Part shown: one piece after another, positions 7,900-16,390 of the stretch
Numbering within the stretch: the stretch's first letter is position 1
Layout of the letters: the number at the start of each line of letters is the position of its first letter
DNA from: an uncultured Clostridia bacterium
GTDB lineage: Bacteria > Bacillota > Clostridia > Christensenellales > CAAEEZ01
Length of the DNA: 64,000 nt
NCBI GenBank assembly: GCA_934365195.1
Contig: CAKRNA010000002.1
Coordinates: 241,923-305,922, forward strand
Direction of reading: 5' to 3'
The notes under the pieces: generated by a model
What the model was told of the DNA's origin: nothing
Seen by the model: only the letters and a program-made list of their open reading frames with translations
Database searches by the model: none
Program-made: the position numbers and the translations under genes

Positions 7900-8610
7900 C
7901 TATAATTGATACGAAAGCGGTAAAATCACCCTATCGCTGTTTTCCTCGATAATGCAAGGCACGTCGTAAAAGTATTTTTCGCCCATAACAAGCATTTTGT
8001 TAGCCTTATATAGCGGATAATACTTGGAGGAATTTATCGTATTCACCCTTAATACCTCGCCCGTACTTTTCACTTCACACTTAAAGTTTTTTGTAAGCAC
8101 CACCACGCCTTTACCCTTGAATTTTATCTTGTTTCCGCTGTCAACAACAGCCGTTATCAAGTTTCCGTTTATATTTATTTCGCAACTTACCTCAGACTTT
8201 TTGCTAATAATTCCCTCTATTATTATCGCTAGCATAAAAAATGCAAAAAGCAGTATTCCAAGGTAAATTAGAACGTTTGCCCCTAGTCCGACAAGCGACA
8301 AACAAAAACCTACCATATACGTAAAAAGCGAATAAAGTGCTACAAAAAATAGGTAAAACAGGCTATTTTTAACGCTCTTTACAAACGTCTTATCTAATAA
8401 AACAAAAAACGCACTAACTAAGCACGCCACAACTACGACTACTTCAAAATGCTCGGTAAAATACGGCACAGCCAAGGACGTAGCCGTGTTTAAAACGCCC
8501 AAAACTACCCCATTAATTTTTCTAAAATGCATAAATTTACTCAAAGTGATTGCCGAAAAGTAGTAAATACAAAAGTTTACCACAGCGGCGTCTTCTACGT
8601 AACTAAGCAT
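7900..8610 (-). CDS. spoIIGA: Sigma-E processing aspartic peptidase SpoIIGA
   Basis: Membrane-embedded aspartic protease that activates pro-sigma-E in the mother cell after a signal from SpoIIR. The ATG at 8610 makes the protein begin MLSYVEDAAVVNFCIYY, aligning with the family's first transmembrane helix; a TTG six codons upstream is possible. Four to five hydrophobic helices fill residues ~5-150. The soluble domain contains the catalytic-type VVDSGNKI segment (D-S-G, ~172) and ends with a short VILPLSYQL tail. It is immediately upstream of sigE, the canonical arrangement. Confidence 0.9.
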   Translation of the reverse strand: MLSYVEDAAVVNFCIYYFSAITLSKFMHFRKINGVVLGVLNTATSLAVPYFTEHFEVVVVVACLVSAFFVLLDKTFVKSVKNSLFYLFFVALYSLFTYMVGFCLSLVGLGANVLIYLGILLFAFFMLAIIIEGIISKKSEVSCEININGNLITAVVDSGNKIKFKGKGVVVLTKNFKCEVKSTGEVLRVNTINSSKYYPLYKANKMLVMGEKYFYDVPCIIEENSDRVILPLSYQL

Positions 8611-8653
8611 ACCTAAGTTATACAACAAAATACCTATCTAAATTTTCCGCTTT

Positions 8654-8660
8654 TGTCGAA
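8654..8660. promoter_or_regulatory. Candidate Spo0A box upstream of spoIIGA
   Basis: TGTCGAA, an exact match to the core Spo0A box, 44 bases before the spoIIGA ATG. TTTGTCTAAA at 8764-8773 is a weaker second copy. Spo0A activation of the spoIIG operon is established in Bacillus; here it is inferred from position. Confidence 0.5.
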
Positions 8661-8889
8661 TGAAAAAATTTAAAAATATCTAAATAGCCTCAATTTAAAA
8701 CCAACAAAATTTTTAACTAAACTTAACGAAATAATTGTTTGACTATTAAAAACCAAAAAACATTTTGTCTAAAATTTTCCGTTTTATTTTGTGAACACCC
8801 GAACAATACAACCACGATTTATATAATAACTCACGTCATTTTTTTCGTGATTCTATATTTAATATGTAAGATTGTTAAAATTTTATCAT

Positions 8890-8940
8890 TGTGGATAACT
8901 TTTATTTTTTAAAATTAAGACTTTTCCACATTAAAATATG
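8890..8940. promoter_or_regulatory. DnaA-box pair in the spoIIGA upstream region
   Basis: TGTGGATAA (8890-8898) is the exact reverse complement of the DnaA consensus TTATCCACA. TTTTCCACA (8932-8940) differs from it at one base and lies in the opposite orientation. No dnaA or dnaN gene is nearby. Confidence 0.4.
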
Positions 8941-9067
8941 CAAAAAACCGCTTAAAAACTGCCAAAATTACTAAACCACACCAAAAATTAGGCAAAATCA
9001 CGCACTTTACTTTCGCAATGCCACTGCCCTAACATGTGTAATTAGACTTATATGTTACCCAAAAAAA

Positions 9068-9243
9068 TCACAACCTACTATTGCCACAAAACCCTCAAAC
9101 AGCCGTAACCTATCTTTACCACAAGATCGTTAAAAATCGCAACTTGCTATAAATAGAAAATTGCCGATGCGACCACAACTTGCTATAAACAACAATTATT
9201 AACAAACCACAATTTGCGATGAGCAAAAATAGGTAGTTTTTTA
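9068..9243. repeat. Degenerate ~35-bp tandem repeats
   Basis: Units begin near 9068, 9102, 9137, 9173 and 9208 (spacing 34-36). Their shared core resembles CACAACTTGCTATAAA followed by an A-rich stretch. Copies 3 and 4 are most alike (CAACTTGCTATAAA in both). No coding potential. Confidence 0.5.
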
Positions 9244-9355
9244 TTTAACCACTATAAAGCCACGCCAAAACGTAACCAAAACCGATAAATTTTCCGCACA
9301 AAAGTAAAAAATCGCAAGAAAATTTGAAAAAAATTTACCGCTGTTACCTTAGCGT

Positions 9356-9400
9356 AAAAAAATACAAAACGGCACGGGGACACTTATATGCCCCATGCCG
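9356..9400 (-). terminator. Intrinsic terminator of ftsZ
   Basis: CGGCACGGGG (9370-9379) and CCCCATGCCG (9391-9400) form a GC-rich stem with one C/A mismatch and an 11-base loop, followed on the minus strand by a T-rich tract (plus-strand A run 9356-9369). It ends the ftsA-ftsZ transcript. Confidence 0.85.
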
Positions 9401-9429
9401 ATAAGTAACTTACTAAATACGTGGCGAGA

Positions 9430-10599
9430 TTATCTTAAACCTCTAAGTTTTCTTAAGAATGGCGGAACGTTATCGTCCTCAACGTCGATACGAGAGGTAG
9501 CAACTCCACTTCTTCTTTGAGGTTGTTGAGGCTCTTCCTCATATCCTCTTCTTACGCCGGTTTGCCTAATAGGAGTAGGCTCGTCGAAGGTTTCGAAGTC
9601 AGCGTCGTCAAAATTGTCAAGTTCGGTCTTTTCTTCCTCTTGTTTTTCCTTTTTGTTTTCAAAACCGGTTGCAATAATGGTTACGGCAACTTCCTCTTTG
9701 ATATTTTCGTCGATACCTGCACCGAAAATAATGTTTGCATCAGGATCGATAGCGTCTTGGATAAGTTTGCATGCTTGGTCAACTTCGCTTAAAGTTAAGT
9801 CTGGACCGCCCAAAATATTGAAGATAACGCCGGTTGCACCTAAAATTTCGGTTTCAAGAAGTGGGCTTTGAACTGCTTGGATTACAGCATCGTAAGCACG
9901 GTTCTTACCTTTACCTACGCCAACACCCATGTGAGCAAGACCTTTGTCCTTCATAATGGTTTGAACGTCGGCAAAGTCTAGGTTAATAAGCGCAGGCTTA
10001 ACGATAAGGTCAGACACACCTTGAATACCTTGACGAAGAACGTCGTCTGCAATAGCAAAAGATTGTAACATCGTTGCTTTTTCGTTCACGATTTCAAGAA
10101 GTTTTTGGTTAGGAATAACAAGTAAGGTATCAACCACTCCTCTTAGTTTTTCAATACCCATCTCAGCGTTTACCATTCTCTTTTTACCCTCGAAGTTGAA
10201 AGGTTTGGTAACTACTGCAACGGTAAGAATACCCATTTCGTGTGCAAGGTTTGCAATAACAGGGGCTGCCCCCGTTCCCGTTCCGCCACCCATACCTGCG
10301 GTGATAAATACTAGGTCAACGCCTTGTAGTTGCTCCCTAATTCTTTCGATGCTTTCCTCTGCTGCTCTTTCGCCTTTTTCAGGGTTAGCACCGGCGCCAA
10401 GACCTCTGGTTTCGTTTTCGCCGATTTGCAAAGTGTCGGCACTTGACATACATAGTGCTTGTCCATCGGTATTTACAGACAAAAATCTAGCACTTGTAAT
10501 TCCTGCCGCAATCATTCTATTTACTGCGTTACCGCCGCCGCCACCGACACCGATAACTTTTATTGATGCGCTTCCGTAAGCATTCATATTTTCGTTCAT
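9430..10599 (-). CDS. ftsZ: Cell division GTPase FtsZ
   Basis: Tubulin-like GTPase that polymerises into the division ring. The 389 residues contain the tubulin signature GMGGGTGTG (102-110), an N-terminal GVGGGGGNAVNRM nucleotide-binding loop and the T7-loop NLDFADV region. A charged variable linker (~320-370, rich in Glu and Gln) precedes the conserved C-terminal peptide, DDNVPPFLRKL followed by a basic RGLR, which binds FtsA. It lies 13 bases downstream of ftsA with an AGGAGG site. In this genome it also immediately precedes the spoIIGA-sigE-sigG cluster, a common Firmicutes order. Confidence 0.98.
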   Translation of the reverse strand: MNENMNAYGSASIKVIGVGGGGGNAVNRMIAAGITSARFLSVNTDGQALCMSSADTLQIGENETRGLGAGANPEKGERAAEESIERIREQLQGVDLVFITAGMGGGTGTGAAPVIANLAHEMGILTVAVVTKPFNFEGKKRMVNAEMGIEKLRGVVDTLLVIPNQKLLEIVNEKATMLQSFAIADDVLRQGIQGVSDLIVKPALINLDFADVQTIMKDKGLAHMGVGVGKGKNRAYDAVIQAVQSPLLETEILGATGVIFNILGGPDLTLSEVDQACKLIQDAIDPDANIIFGAGIDENIKEEVAVTIIATGFENKKEKQEEEKTELDNFDDADFETFDEPTPIRQTGVRRGYEEEPQQPQRRSGVATSRIDVEDDNVPPFLRKLRGLR

Positions 10600-10612
10600 T
10601 TATTTCTTCCTC

Positions 10613-11785
10613 CTATTTAGTAAGAAAACCTTTAATTTTATTTTTAATATTCTCCCATGGAGAACGATTCGCTCTGCTTGCAACTTTTAATAGCCCCATT
10701 AACGCCGAGTACTCCGGTTTTTCGTAGTTTGGTACGCAAGGCGTAATGATTTCGATAGGTCTATCCAAAATTTTGGACAAATACTCCTTTGCGCCACGCA
10801 AATAAGTAATGCCACCGCCGATTAAATAAATCGGTAAGTATTGAGGAAAATCGTATTCGCACATATCGATTGCTTTTTGAAGGTACGAACCGATAACGTC
10901 CAACCTATCGTACACAAGATTGTATATATCTAGGTAAGGCACTTTGTAAGTTTGGTCCTTGTATTGAACTTTGAAGAAGTCGTTTAAAGTTGGCGACAAA
11001 TTCAAATCCAAACTCTCTTTAATTTCGTTTGCCTTATCGTAAGAAATTGCCAAATAATCACTAATATCAGCCGAGATATTCGCACCGCCCACAGAAAATG
11101 ATGCAAGATGCAATAGTCCGTCGCCACGGCACAATGCCACGCTGGAAGTTAAGTAGCCAACGTCAAGTTCAACTACGTATCTATCCCTTTGCTCCGGCTC
11201 GAACAAACCAACGACAGAAGCCAAACTTTCGCTAATAAACTCCACTTCCTTCACTCCGTAACCGTTTAGCATTTTTTCAAAGCGGTCAACGAAAGTCCTT
11301 TCGCAAAGCACGTAACTTAGCATACCGGTAAGTCTATCCGTTTCAAGCCCAACCGGGTTTACGATACGCTTGCCGTCGTTTAGTTTGAAGTAGATTGGCG
11401 AACGGTTGATGGTAGAATACTCTCTATCTCTAAAATTATCGCCTTTATCGAATAACGCCTCTACGTCGTTATTAGTTACGTTTTTCATTTTGCCGTACTC
11501 GGTTGTAACTTCCTTTACTACAACGCTGGAAAATTCACTCGGTACGCCGATAAATACTTTTTTAATACTTTTAACGCCTGCTTTTGCCATAGCGCTTTGA
11601 AGTACGTCAAAAACTTGGTCGGCAAGTTTCTCCTCTTCAAGCCACTCGCCACCCATAAAGCCCGCATATTCTTTTTTTGCTATCGACTTAATTTCGTAAA
11701 CTCCGCTGTCACTTACGTTGCCGATTACAGCAGCAAGTTTGCTAGTTCCTATTTCAAGTACGATTGTATCTTTAGTCATTTGCAT
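10613..11785 (-). CDS. ftsA: Cell division protein FtsA (actin-like membrane tether of FtsZ)
   Basis: Actin-family ATPase that links FtsZ to the membrane. The 390 residues begin with a phosphate-1 motif (VLEIGTSKLAAVIG). The SHS2/1C domain is near residues 85-165, the phosphate-2 motif region is YVVELDVGYLTSSVALCRG, and the adenosine motif is YLIGGGITYLRGA. The C-terminal amphipathic helix (SPWENIKNKIKGFLTK) is the typical membrane-targeting sequence. AGAGGAT lies five bases before the ATG. A consensus promoter embedded in a hairpin lies just upstream, so ftsA-ftsZ can be transcribed apart from the larger cluster. Confidence 0.93.
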   Translation of the reverse strand: MQMTKDTIVLEIGTSKLAAVIGNVSDSGVYEIKSIAKKEYAGFMGGEWLEEEKLADQVFDVLQSAMAKAGVKSIKKVFIGVPSEFSSVVVKEVTTEYGKMKNVTNNDVEALFDKGDNFRDREYSTINRSPIYFKLNDGKRIVNPVGLETDRLTGMLSYVLCERTFVDRFEKMLNGYGVKEVEFISESLASVVGLFEPEQRDRYVVELDVGYLTSSVALCRGDGLLHLASFSVGGANISADISDYLAISYDKANEIKESLDLNLSPTLNDFFKVQYKDQTYKVPYLDIYNLVYDRLDVIGSYLQKAIDMCEYDFPQYLPIYLIGGGITYLRGAKEYLSKILDRPIEIITPCVPNYEKPEYSALMGLLKVASRANRSPWENIKNKIKGFLTK

Positions 11786-11806
11786 ATTTATCCTCTATTA
11801 CTTAAA

Positions 11807-11835
11807 ATTATAAAAAAAAAGTATTGAAATGTCAA
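11807..11835 (-). promoter_or_regulatory. Consensus vegetative promoter of ftsA-ftsZ
   Basis: Perfect TTGACA (11830-11835), a 17-base spacer and perfect TATAAT (11807-11812). The -35 overlaps one arm and the loop of the hairpin at 11817-11842, and the T tract of that terminator forms most of the spacer. The predicted start is only ~15 bases before the ftsA ATG. Confidence 0.85.
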
Positions 11836-11842
11836 TACTTTT
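11812..11842 (-). terminator. Hairpin terminator after ftsQ, overlapping the ftsA promoter
   Basis: Ten-base arms AAAAGTATTG and CAATACTTTT (11817-11842) with a six-base loop, then nine T residues on the minus strand. It lies about 110 bases after ftsQ. The stem is AT-rich, so readthrough is likely. Confidence 0.65.
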
Positions 11843-11950
11843 AATTATATTTATTATTATATATATTATATTTTTTATTTTTTTTAAATAAATTTATATA
11901 TTTTATAGTTTTTTTATTTTAAATTATTATATATTAGGCGATTTTCACTT

Positions 11951-12757
11951 TTATTCGTGAAGTTTATGGGTAAACTCGCCGTTCTCCATCATGATATATC
12001 CCTCTTTCTTTAATTCAGGATTATCTATGCTTAAATAGTACTCGTACGCTTTTTGGATTTTGTTAAACACCGCTTGCTTGTCTTCCTTCATATTGTCGTA
12101 AGCAATCCTTATGATTACGCCCTTAGCGTTGTTGTATCTGGTTACGGCATACACCACTTTCATACTTTGCGAAAACTCTATTCCGTACAAGAACTCGCTC
12201 ATTTTTTTAAGCCCCATCTTTTTTTCAAGCCCTGCCATAATGTGTTGGCAAACCACCGCTTGCTCTCCGTAACTTGTAGGTAATTGTTTTCCTAGGTAAA
12301 TATCGTTTGGTCCGCTAAGTTCAAATCCGCTTACAACGCACAAGGTTTTTAAGTACGGATCATCGGGTGACGCTTTGAATTTCTCGATAGCGCACATGTT
12401 GTTGTCTAATATCAAGTATTCGTTCTTACCCTCGAACTTAATTGCGATAATCGGCACTCTTTCGGCAAGTTTTAGAATAATCTTGTTCGGGAACACCCTT
12501 TCTACGCCTTTTACTTTTAAGGTCGGGTAACTTTTTTCGATATTCGACACAACTTTCGACTCGCTGATAGAGAAAATACTTTTCCCCTTAGTAACGCTTG
12601 CCGTTTTGATGATATCCTCATTCGATACGCCCACGTCGTCGGCAGAGTCAATCACGACTTGTACGTCCTGTACGACAAACACCGCTCCACCTAAAACGCA
12701 AAGAACAATTATAATCACCAGACTGACGAACATAGCGATTAATCTTTTTCTACTCAT
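11951..12757 (-). CDS. ftsQ: Cell division protein FtsQ/DivIB
   Basis: Bitopic divisome protein that links cytoplasmic and wall-synthesis parts of the septum. The 268 residues have a short basic cytoplasmic tail (MSRKRL), one transmembrane helix (~7-30) and an extracytoplasmic POTRA-type domain (~33-105, with GKSIFSISESKVVSNIEKSY and VFPNKIILKLAERVP). A beta-domain follows. The start overlaps the end of murA by eight bases. Length and position between murA and ftsA fit the Firmicutes/Clostridia wall cluster. Confidence 0.88.
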   Translation of the reverse strand: MSRKRLIAMFVSLVIIIVLCVLGGAVFVVQDVQVVIDSADDVGVSNEDIIKTASVTKGKSIFSISESKVVSNIEKSYPTLKVKGVERVFPNKIILKLAERVPIIAIKFEGKNEYLILDNNMCAIEKFKASPDDPYLKTLCVVSGFELSGPNDIYLGKQLPTSYGEQAVVCQHIMAGLEKKMGLKKMSEFLYGIEFSQSMKVVYAVTRYNNAKGVIIRIAYDNMKEDKQAVFNKIQKAYEYYLSIDNPELKKEGYIMMENGEFTHKLHE

Positions 12758-14000
12758 AACTAATTCTTTTTATCGTCGCTCCTAATTTTTGCAATACTTT
12801 TTCGATGCCGTCGTAACCTCGGTCTATATGACGCACGCCTGAAACGGTGGTAACCCCACTCGCTTTTAAGCCGGCAATCACAAGCCCTGCTCCGCCACGC
12901 AAATCTTTTGCGTTAACCTCTGCTCCGGTTAGACCTTTCACGCCACGAATAATTGCAGTATTTCCTCTTACGGTAACGTCCGCACCCATCTTGTTAAACT
13001 CCGGCACGTGCTTAAACCTTGTTTCAAAAAGATTTTCCACCACCACCGACGTACCCACCGCCGTTAGCAAACTTGCCATAACTTCGGCTTGCATATCGGT
13101 AGGAAACCCCGGATAAGGCGACGTTTCGATTAGGTCTACTGCGTTTATTCGACCGCTCGACATCAATCTTATCTTATCATACTTACTCTCTAACTTGCAA
13201 GAGTTTTGCAATAATTTGGTTGCAAGCGGAAATACGTGCTCGGCTTGAACGTTGGTTAGTTCCACCTCGCCGCCACAAGTTGCCACGGCAAAAAGCAGCG
13301 TACCTGCCACTATTCTATCGGGAATCGGCTTGTAACTTACACCTTTTAGGCTATCCACCCCTACGATCTCGATTACAGAACTTCCTGCGCCCGATATTTT
13401 TGCGCCCATTAGGTTTAGCATGCTTACAAGGTCCACTATCTCGGGCTCTTTTGCAACGTTACGCAAAATTGTTTTACCACGCAAAAAAACCGACGCCATT
13501 ATCAAGTTTTCCGTTGCGCCGACGCTTGGTAAGTCAAGCAAAATATCGCTAGGCCTCATATCGCTAGCATCACACTCCACGTAGCCGAAACACTCGTTTA
13601 TCTTCACGTTTAGCGCCTTTAATCCGCTGATATGTATGTCGATAGGTCTTAGCCCTATGTCGCAACCCCCGGGGTACGCTATCTTGGCTTTCTTTTTCAC
13701 CGACAAAATCGCACCTAGCAAAAATATGCTGGACCTAAGTTCTCCGGCAAGGTCGCTAGGCACTTCACTCACGGTAACTTCGCCCTCTACCGTCACGTTT
13801 TTATCGCCCGATACCTTTACGCCAAGCCGCTTTAAAATTCTTAGCATATTACGTAGATCAAGAATATTCGGGCAATCCTCTATCGTCACTTTGTCGCTAG
13901 TTAAAATTGATGCGGCAAGTAGTGGTAGTACGGAATTTTTGGCACTTTGAATTTCAGCCGTTCCCTCCAGCCTTTTGCCTCCTTCGATTACAAATTTCAT
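12750..14000 (-). CDS. murA: UDP-N-acetylglucosamine 1-carboxyvinyltransferase MurA
   Basis: First committed enzyme of peptidoglycan synthesis, transferring enolpyruvate from PEP to UDP-GlcNAc. The 416 residues match the EPSP-synthase-like family. The N-terminus holds SAKNSVLPLLAASIL with the conserved Lys-Asn. The catalytic Cys is at residue 113 in AYPGGCDIGLRPIDIH; its presence predicts fosfomycin sensitivity of the enzyme. The C-terminal DLRGGAGLVIAGL and HIDRGYDGIEKVLQKLGA segments are typical. GAGGTAATT precedes the ATG. It lies between ftsW and ftsQ, where Clostridia often keep a murA copy. Confidence 0.96.
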   Translation of the reverse strand: MKFVIEGGKRLEGTAEIQSAKNSVLPLLAASILTSDKVTIEDCPNILDLRNMLRILKRLGVKVSGDKNVTVEGEVTVSEVPSDLAGELRSSIFLLGAILSVKKKAKIAYPGGCDIGLRPIDIHISGLKALNVKINECFGYVECDASDMRPSDILLDLPSVGATENLIMASVFLRGKTILRNVAKEPEIVDLVSMLNLMGAKISGAGSSVIEIVGVDSLKGVSYKPIPDRIVAGTLLFAVATCGGEVELTNVQAEHVFPLATKLLQNSCKLESKYDKIRLMSSGRINAVDLIETSPYPGFPTDMQAEVMASLLTAVGTSVVVENLFETRFKHVPEFNKMGADVTVRGNTAIIRGVKGLTGAEVNAKDLRGGAGLVIAGLKASGVTTVSGVRHIDRGYDGIEKVLQKLGATIKRISYE

Positions 14001-14024
14001 AATTACCTCGCACTTTAATTCATA

Positions 14025-15149
14025 CTATGGTTTAAGAAAAATTTGTGTGCTTTCGGCTTTTTTGGATATGCCGAGTAGTACGCCCGACGCCACCAAAAAA
14101 CTAACCAAAGAACTACCGCCCGAACTAACGTAAGGAAGAGGCAACCCCGTTGGCGGAATAGCGCCGCAAACAACCGCAATATTTAATGAAGACTGAAAGG
14201 CTATTACTAAAGTAATACCCATTGCAAGATAGGAGTCGAACCTTGTTACCGCACGCTTACTTACCTTAAACCCTTCGTAGACGTATTTTAAAAAAATCAT
14301 TGCTACAAACAGCGCCCCGACAAAGCCGATTTCCTCTCCGATTATTGCAAAAATAAAGTCGGACTCGGCAAAAGGTAAAAATGCAAATTTTTGTCTTGAA
14401 TTAAAAAGCCCCACGCCAAATAGTCCGCCCGACGAGAGCGCATAGTAGGACTGCACCAGTTGATACCCTTCGCCCAGCACGTCGCCCCACGGATTTATAA
14501 ACGCTTTTAGCCGTTTCAACCTATACGGCTCTATCAAAATTAAAACGGGAACAAGTAGCGTAGCCGGAAAAACCACAAACGAAAAATGTTTTAGGCTTGC
14601 GCCCGTTAAAAGTAGCAAGGTAAGAACCACCAACCCCACGCACACGGTAATGCTCATATTTGGCTCAACGATAATTAAAAGCATAACGAATAGCCCTATA
14701 AGTAAAAATAAAACCACGTTTTTTAGGCTGGTCATATCGCTTTTTGATGCAAAGCGTGACAGCAAACACACTAGCGCAAACTTTGCAATTTCCGACGGTT
14801 GAATTGTGAAAAAACCAAAGTTGAGCCACCTCTTTGCTCCGTAGTTTTCCACGCCTATTTTCGGCACGAACACAAGCGCTAAAAGTACCAGCGAAACTAG
14901 GTACAAAACGGGCGATATTTTTTCGATTTTTTCCGTGCTGATTTTAGAGGCTAAAAACATAAAGAATACGCCCACGATAAATGCGTATCCTTGTTTTTTT
15001 AAAAAATAAAATTTGTCCGAAAAAGTATTTTCGGCATTATAATAACTTGCGCTATAAATAAATACCAAGCCGATTACCGAAAGTAGCAAAGGCAAAACTA
15101 TTAGCCACGCCTCGTTTTTCGTTAGGCGAATTTTTTTACTAGGCTGCAA
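14025..15149 (-). CDS. ftsW: Peptidoglycan glycosyltransferase FtsW (SEDS family)
   Basis: Polytopic SEDS-family glycan polymerase that works with a class B PBP at the septum. The 374 residues have about ten membrane helices. Signatures are GAKRWLNFGFFTIQPSEIAKF (~105-125), the NPWGD and GYQLVQSYYALSSGGLFGVGL region (~215-250), then FAESDFIFAIIGEEIGF, and near the end a PPTGLPLPYVSSGGSSLV segment. The start overlaps murD by 28 bases, indicating tight coupling. Together with the upstream PBP it supplies the septal synthase pair. Confidence 0.95.
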   Translation of the reverse strand: MQPSKKIRLTKNEAWLIVLPLLLSVIGLVFIYSASYYNAENTFSDKFYFLKKQGYAFIVGVFFMFLASKISTEKIEKISPVLYLVSLVLLALVFVPKIGVENYGAKRWLNFGFFTIQPSEIAKFALVCLLSRFASKSDMTSLKNVVLFLLIGLFVMLLIIVEPNMSITVCVGLVVLTLLLLTGASLKHFSFVVFPATLLVPVLILIEPYRLKRLKAFINPWGDVLGEGYQLVQSYYALSSGGLFGVGLFNSRQKFAFLPFAESDFIFAIIGEEIGFVGALFVAMIFLKYVYEGFKVSKRAVTRFDSYLAMGITLVIAFQSSLNIAVVCGAIPPTGLPLPYVSSGGSSLVSFLVASGVLLGISKKAESTQIFLKP

Positions 15150-16384
15150 AATACTTCACCTCTTTCCTCAAAACCCGAGTATTTGTCAAAACTAGCGCTA
15201 CTTGGCGCATATATTACCGCATCGATGCCTTCCATAGTGGCTAAATTTTGTATAATACTTTCTAAATCGGCATATTTTTTAGTAATAGTATTATATATTC
15301 CGCTACTTTTTATAATACTTTCACTATTTGCACCACAAACTGCTATATATTTCACCTTTTTCGGTAACTTTTCAAATAGGCTTTTAAAATCCTCGTTTTT
15401 GCTGCTTCCACCAAGAATTAGAGCAATATTGCCGTTAATAGCGTTTACTGAAGCAAGGCAACTTGCAACGTTGGTCGCCTTAGAATTGTCGTAATACCTC
15501 TTGCCGCCATACTCGCCAACTAGGTCTAGCCTGTGCTTTAAGCCGTTGTAGTTTTTTACCACGCTAAGTATATCCCCCAGCCCCAGCCCAACCGCTAAGC
15601 CAAACGTTAAAGCGCACAAGCAATTTTCAATTTCAAACGGATAGGAAGAATATAGGTCGCTTACGTCAATTAACCTTACGATTTTTCCGCCACGATTTAC
15701 CACGATGCAGCCGTTATCCAAATAGCACCCGTTTACTTTATTTTCTCGGCTAAAATACAACACTTTTGATTTTGCGTCCTTTACGATTTCTCTTACGGTA
15801 ATATCGTCGTAATTAGCAATAAGCAGGTCGCTACTAAGTTGGTTTTTGAAAATATTTTTCTTTGCGTTTACGTAACTGTCAAAACTATCGTATCTATCCA
15901 TGTGGTCGGGAGTGATATTCGTAATTACCGCAACGTCCGGGCTGAACTTATCCACCCTTTCCAGTTGAAAACTACTAGCCTCCAAAACGGCTACGATATC
16001 AGTTCTTTCGCAAAGTAGCGAATACGGATAGCCAAAGTTTCCCGTAATCTCCGCCCTATATCCCGATTGACAAAGCATTTCTTTTATCAGTTTTACCACC
16101 GTACTTTTCCCGTTAGTTCCCGTAACGGCAACCGTTGGAAAATTCACGTATCTATACGCAAGTTCGATTTCGCTAATAATAGGAATATCACGCTTTTCAA
16201 TCTCGCTTATGATTTTATCGCCCGACACCCCGGGGCTTATCACAGCAATTAGATAGTCTTTACTAAAATTTATCTCGTTGATTTTTTTGTTTTTGTCGTA
16301 AACGTCCACAGAATAACCGTTCTTTTCAAGTAGTTCCTTTGCCGCTTTGCCGCTTTTACCTAAGCCTAACACTATTGAATACAT
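15122..16384 (-). CDS. murD: UDP-N-acetylmuramoyl-L-alanine--D-glutamate ligase MurD
   Basis: Cytoplasmic ATP-dependent Mur ligase that adds D-Glu to UDP-MurNAc-L-Ala. The 420 residues have an N-terminal Rossmann-like domain (VLGLGKSGKAAKELL), the P-loop VTGTNGKSTVVKLI (~87-100) and the middle-domain EASSFQLERVDKFSPDVAVITNITPDHMDRY. The C-terminal ligase domain has YYDNSKATN and LILGGSSKNEDF. Length slightly below 450 is still in family range. It sits six bases after mraY and overlaps ftsW. Confidence 0.96.
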   Translation of the reverse strand: MYSIVLGLGKSGKAAKELLEKNGYSVDVYDKNKKINEINFSKDYLIAVISPGVSGDKIISEIEKRDIPIISEIELAYRYVNFPTVAVTGTNGKSTVVKLIKEMLCQSGYRAEITGNFGYPYSLLCERTDIVAVLEASSFQLERVDKFSPDVAVITNITPDHMDRYDSFDSYVNAKKNIFKNQLSSDLLIANYDDITVREIVKDAKSKVLYFSRENKVNGCYLDNGCIVVNRGGKIVRLIDVSDLYSSYPFEIENCLCALTFGLAVGLGLGDILSVVKNYNGLKHRLDLVGEYGGKRYYDNSKATNVASCLASVNAINGNIALILGGSSKNEDFKSLFEKLPKKVKYIAVCGANSESIIKSSGIYNTITKKYADLESIIQNLATMEGIDAVIYAPSSASFDKYSGFEERGEVFCSLVKKFA

Positions 16385-16390
16385 AATCCC

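Larger units (their letters stand above)
8611..9355. other. Long AT-rich non-coding region upstream of spoIIGA
   Basis: No plausible gene is visible in about 745 bases between the ftsZ terminator and spoIIGA. The region holds a Spo0A-box-like sequence near spoIIGA, one exact DnaA-box 9-mer (8890-8898) with a one-mismatch copy (8932-8940), and a degenerate 35-bp repeat array (9068-9243). The spoIIGA promoter should lie here, but no consensus -35/-10 pair was found. Confidence 0.6.

Noticed and set aside
8611..9355. Chromosomal origin oriC
   Set aside because: Only one exact DnaA box plus one near copy, and dnaA, dnaN or rpmH are not adjacent.
12053..12283. Plus-strand ORF inside ftsQ and similar frames inside ftsZ, murA, rel and ftsK
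   Set aside because: Shadows of well-identified minus-strand genes; no ribosome binding sites and no recognisable domains.
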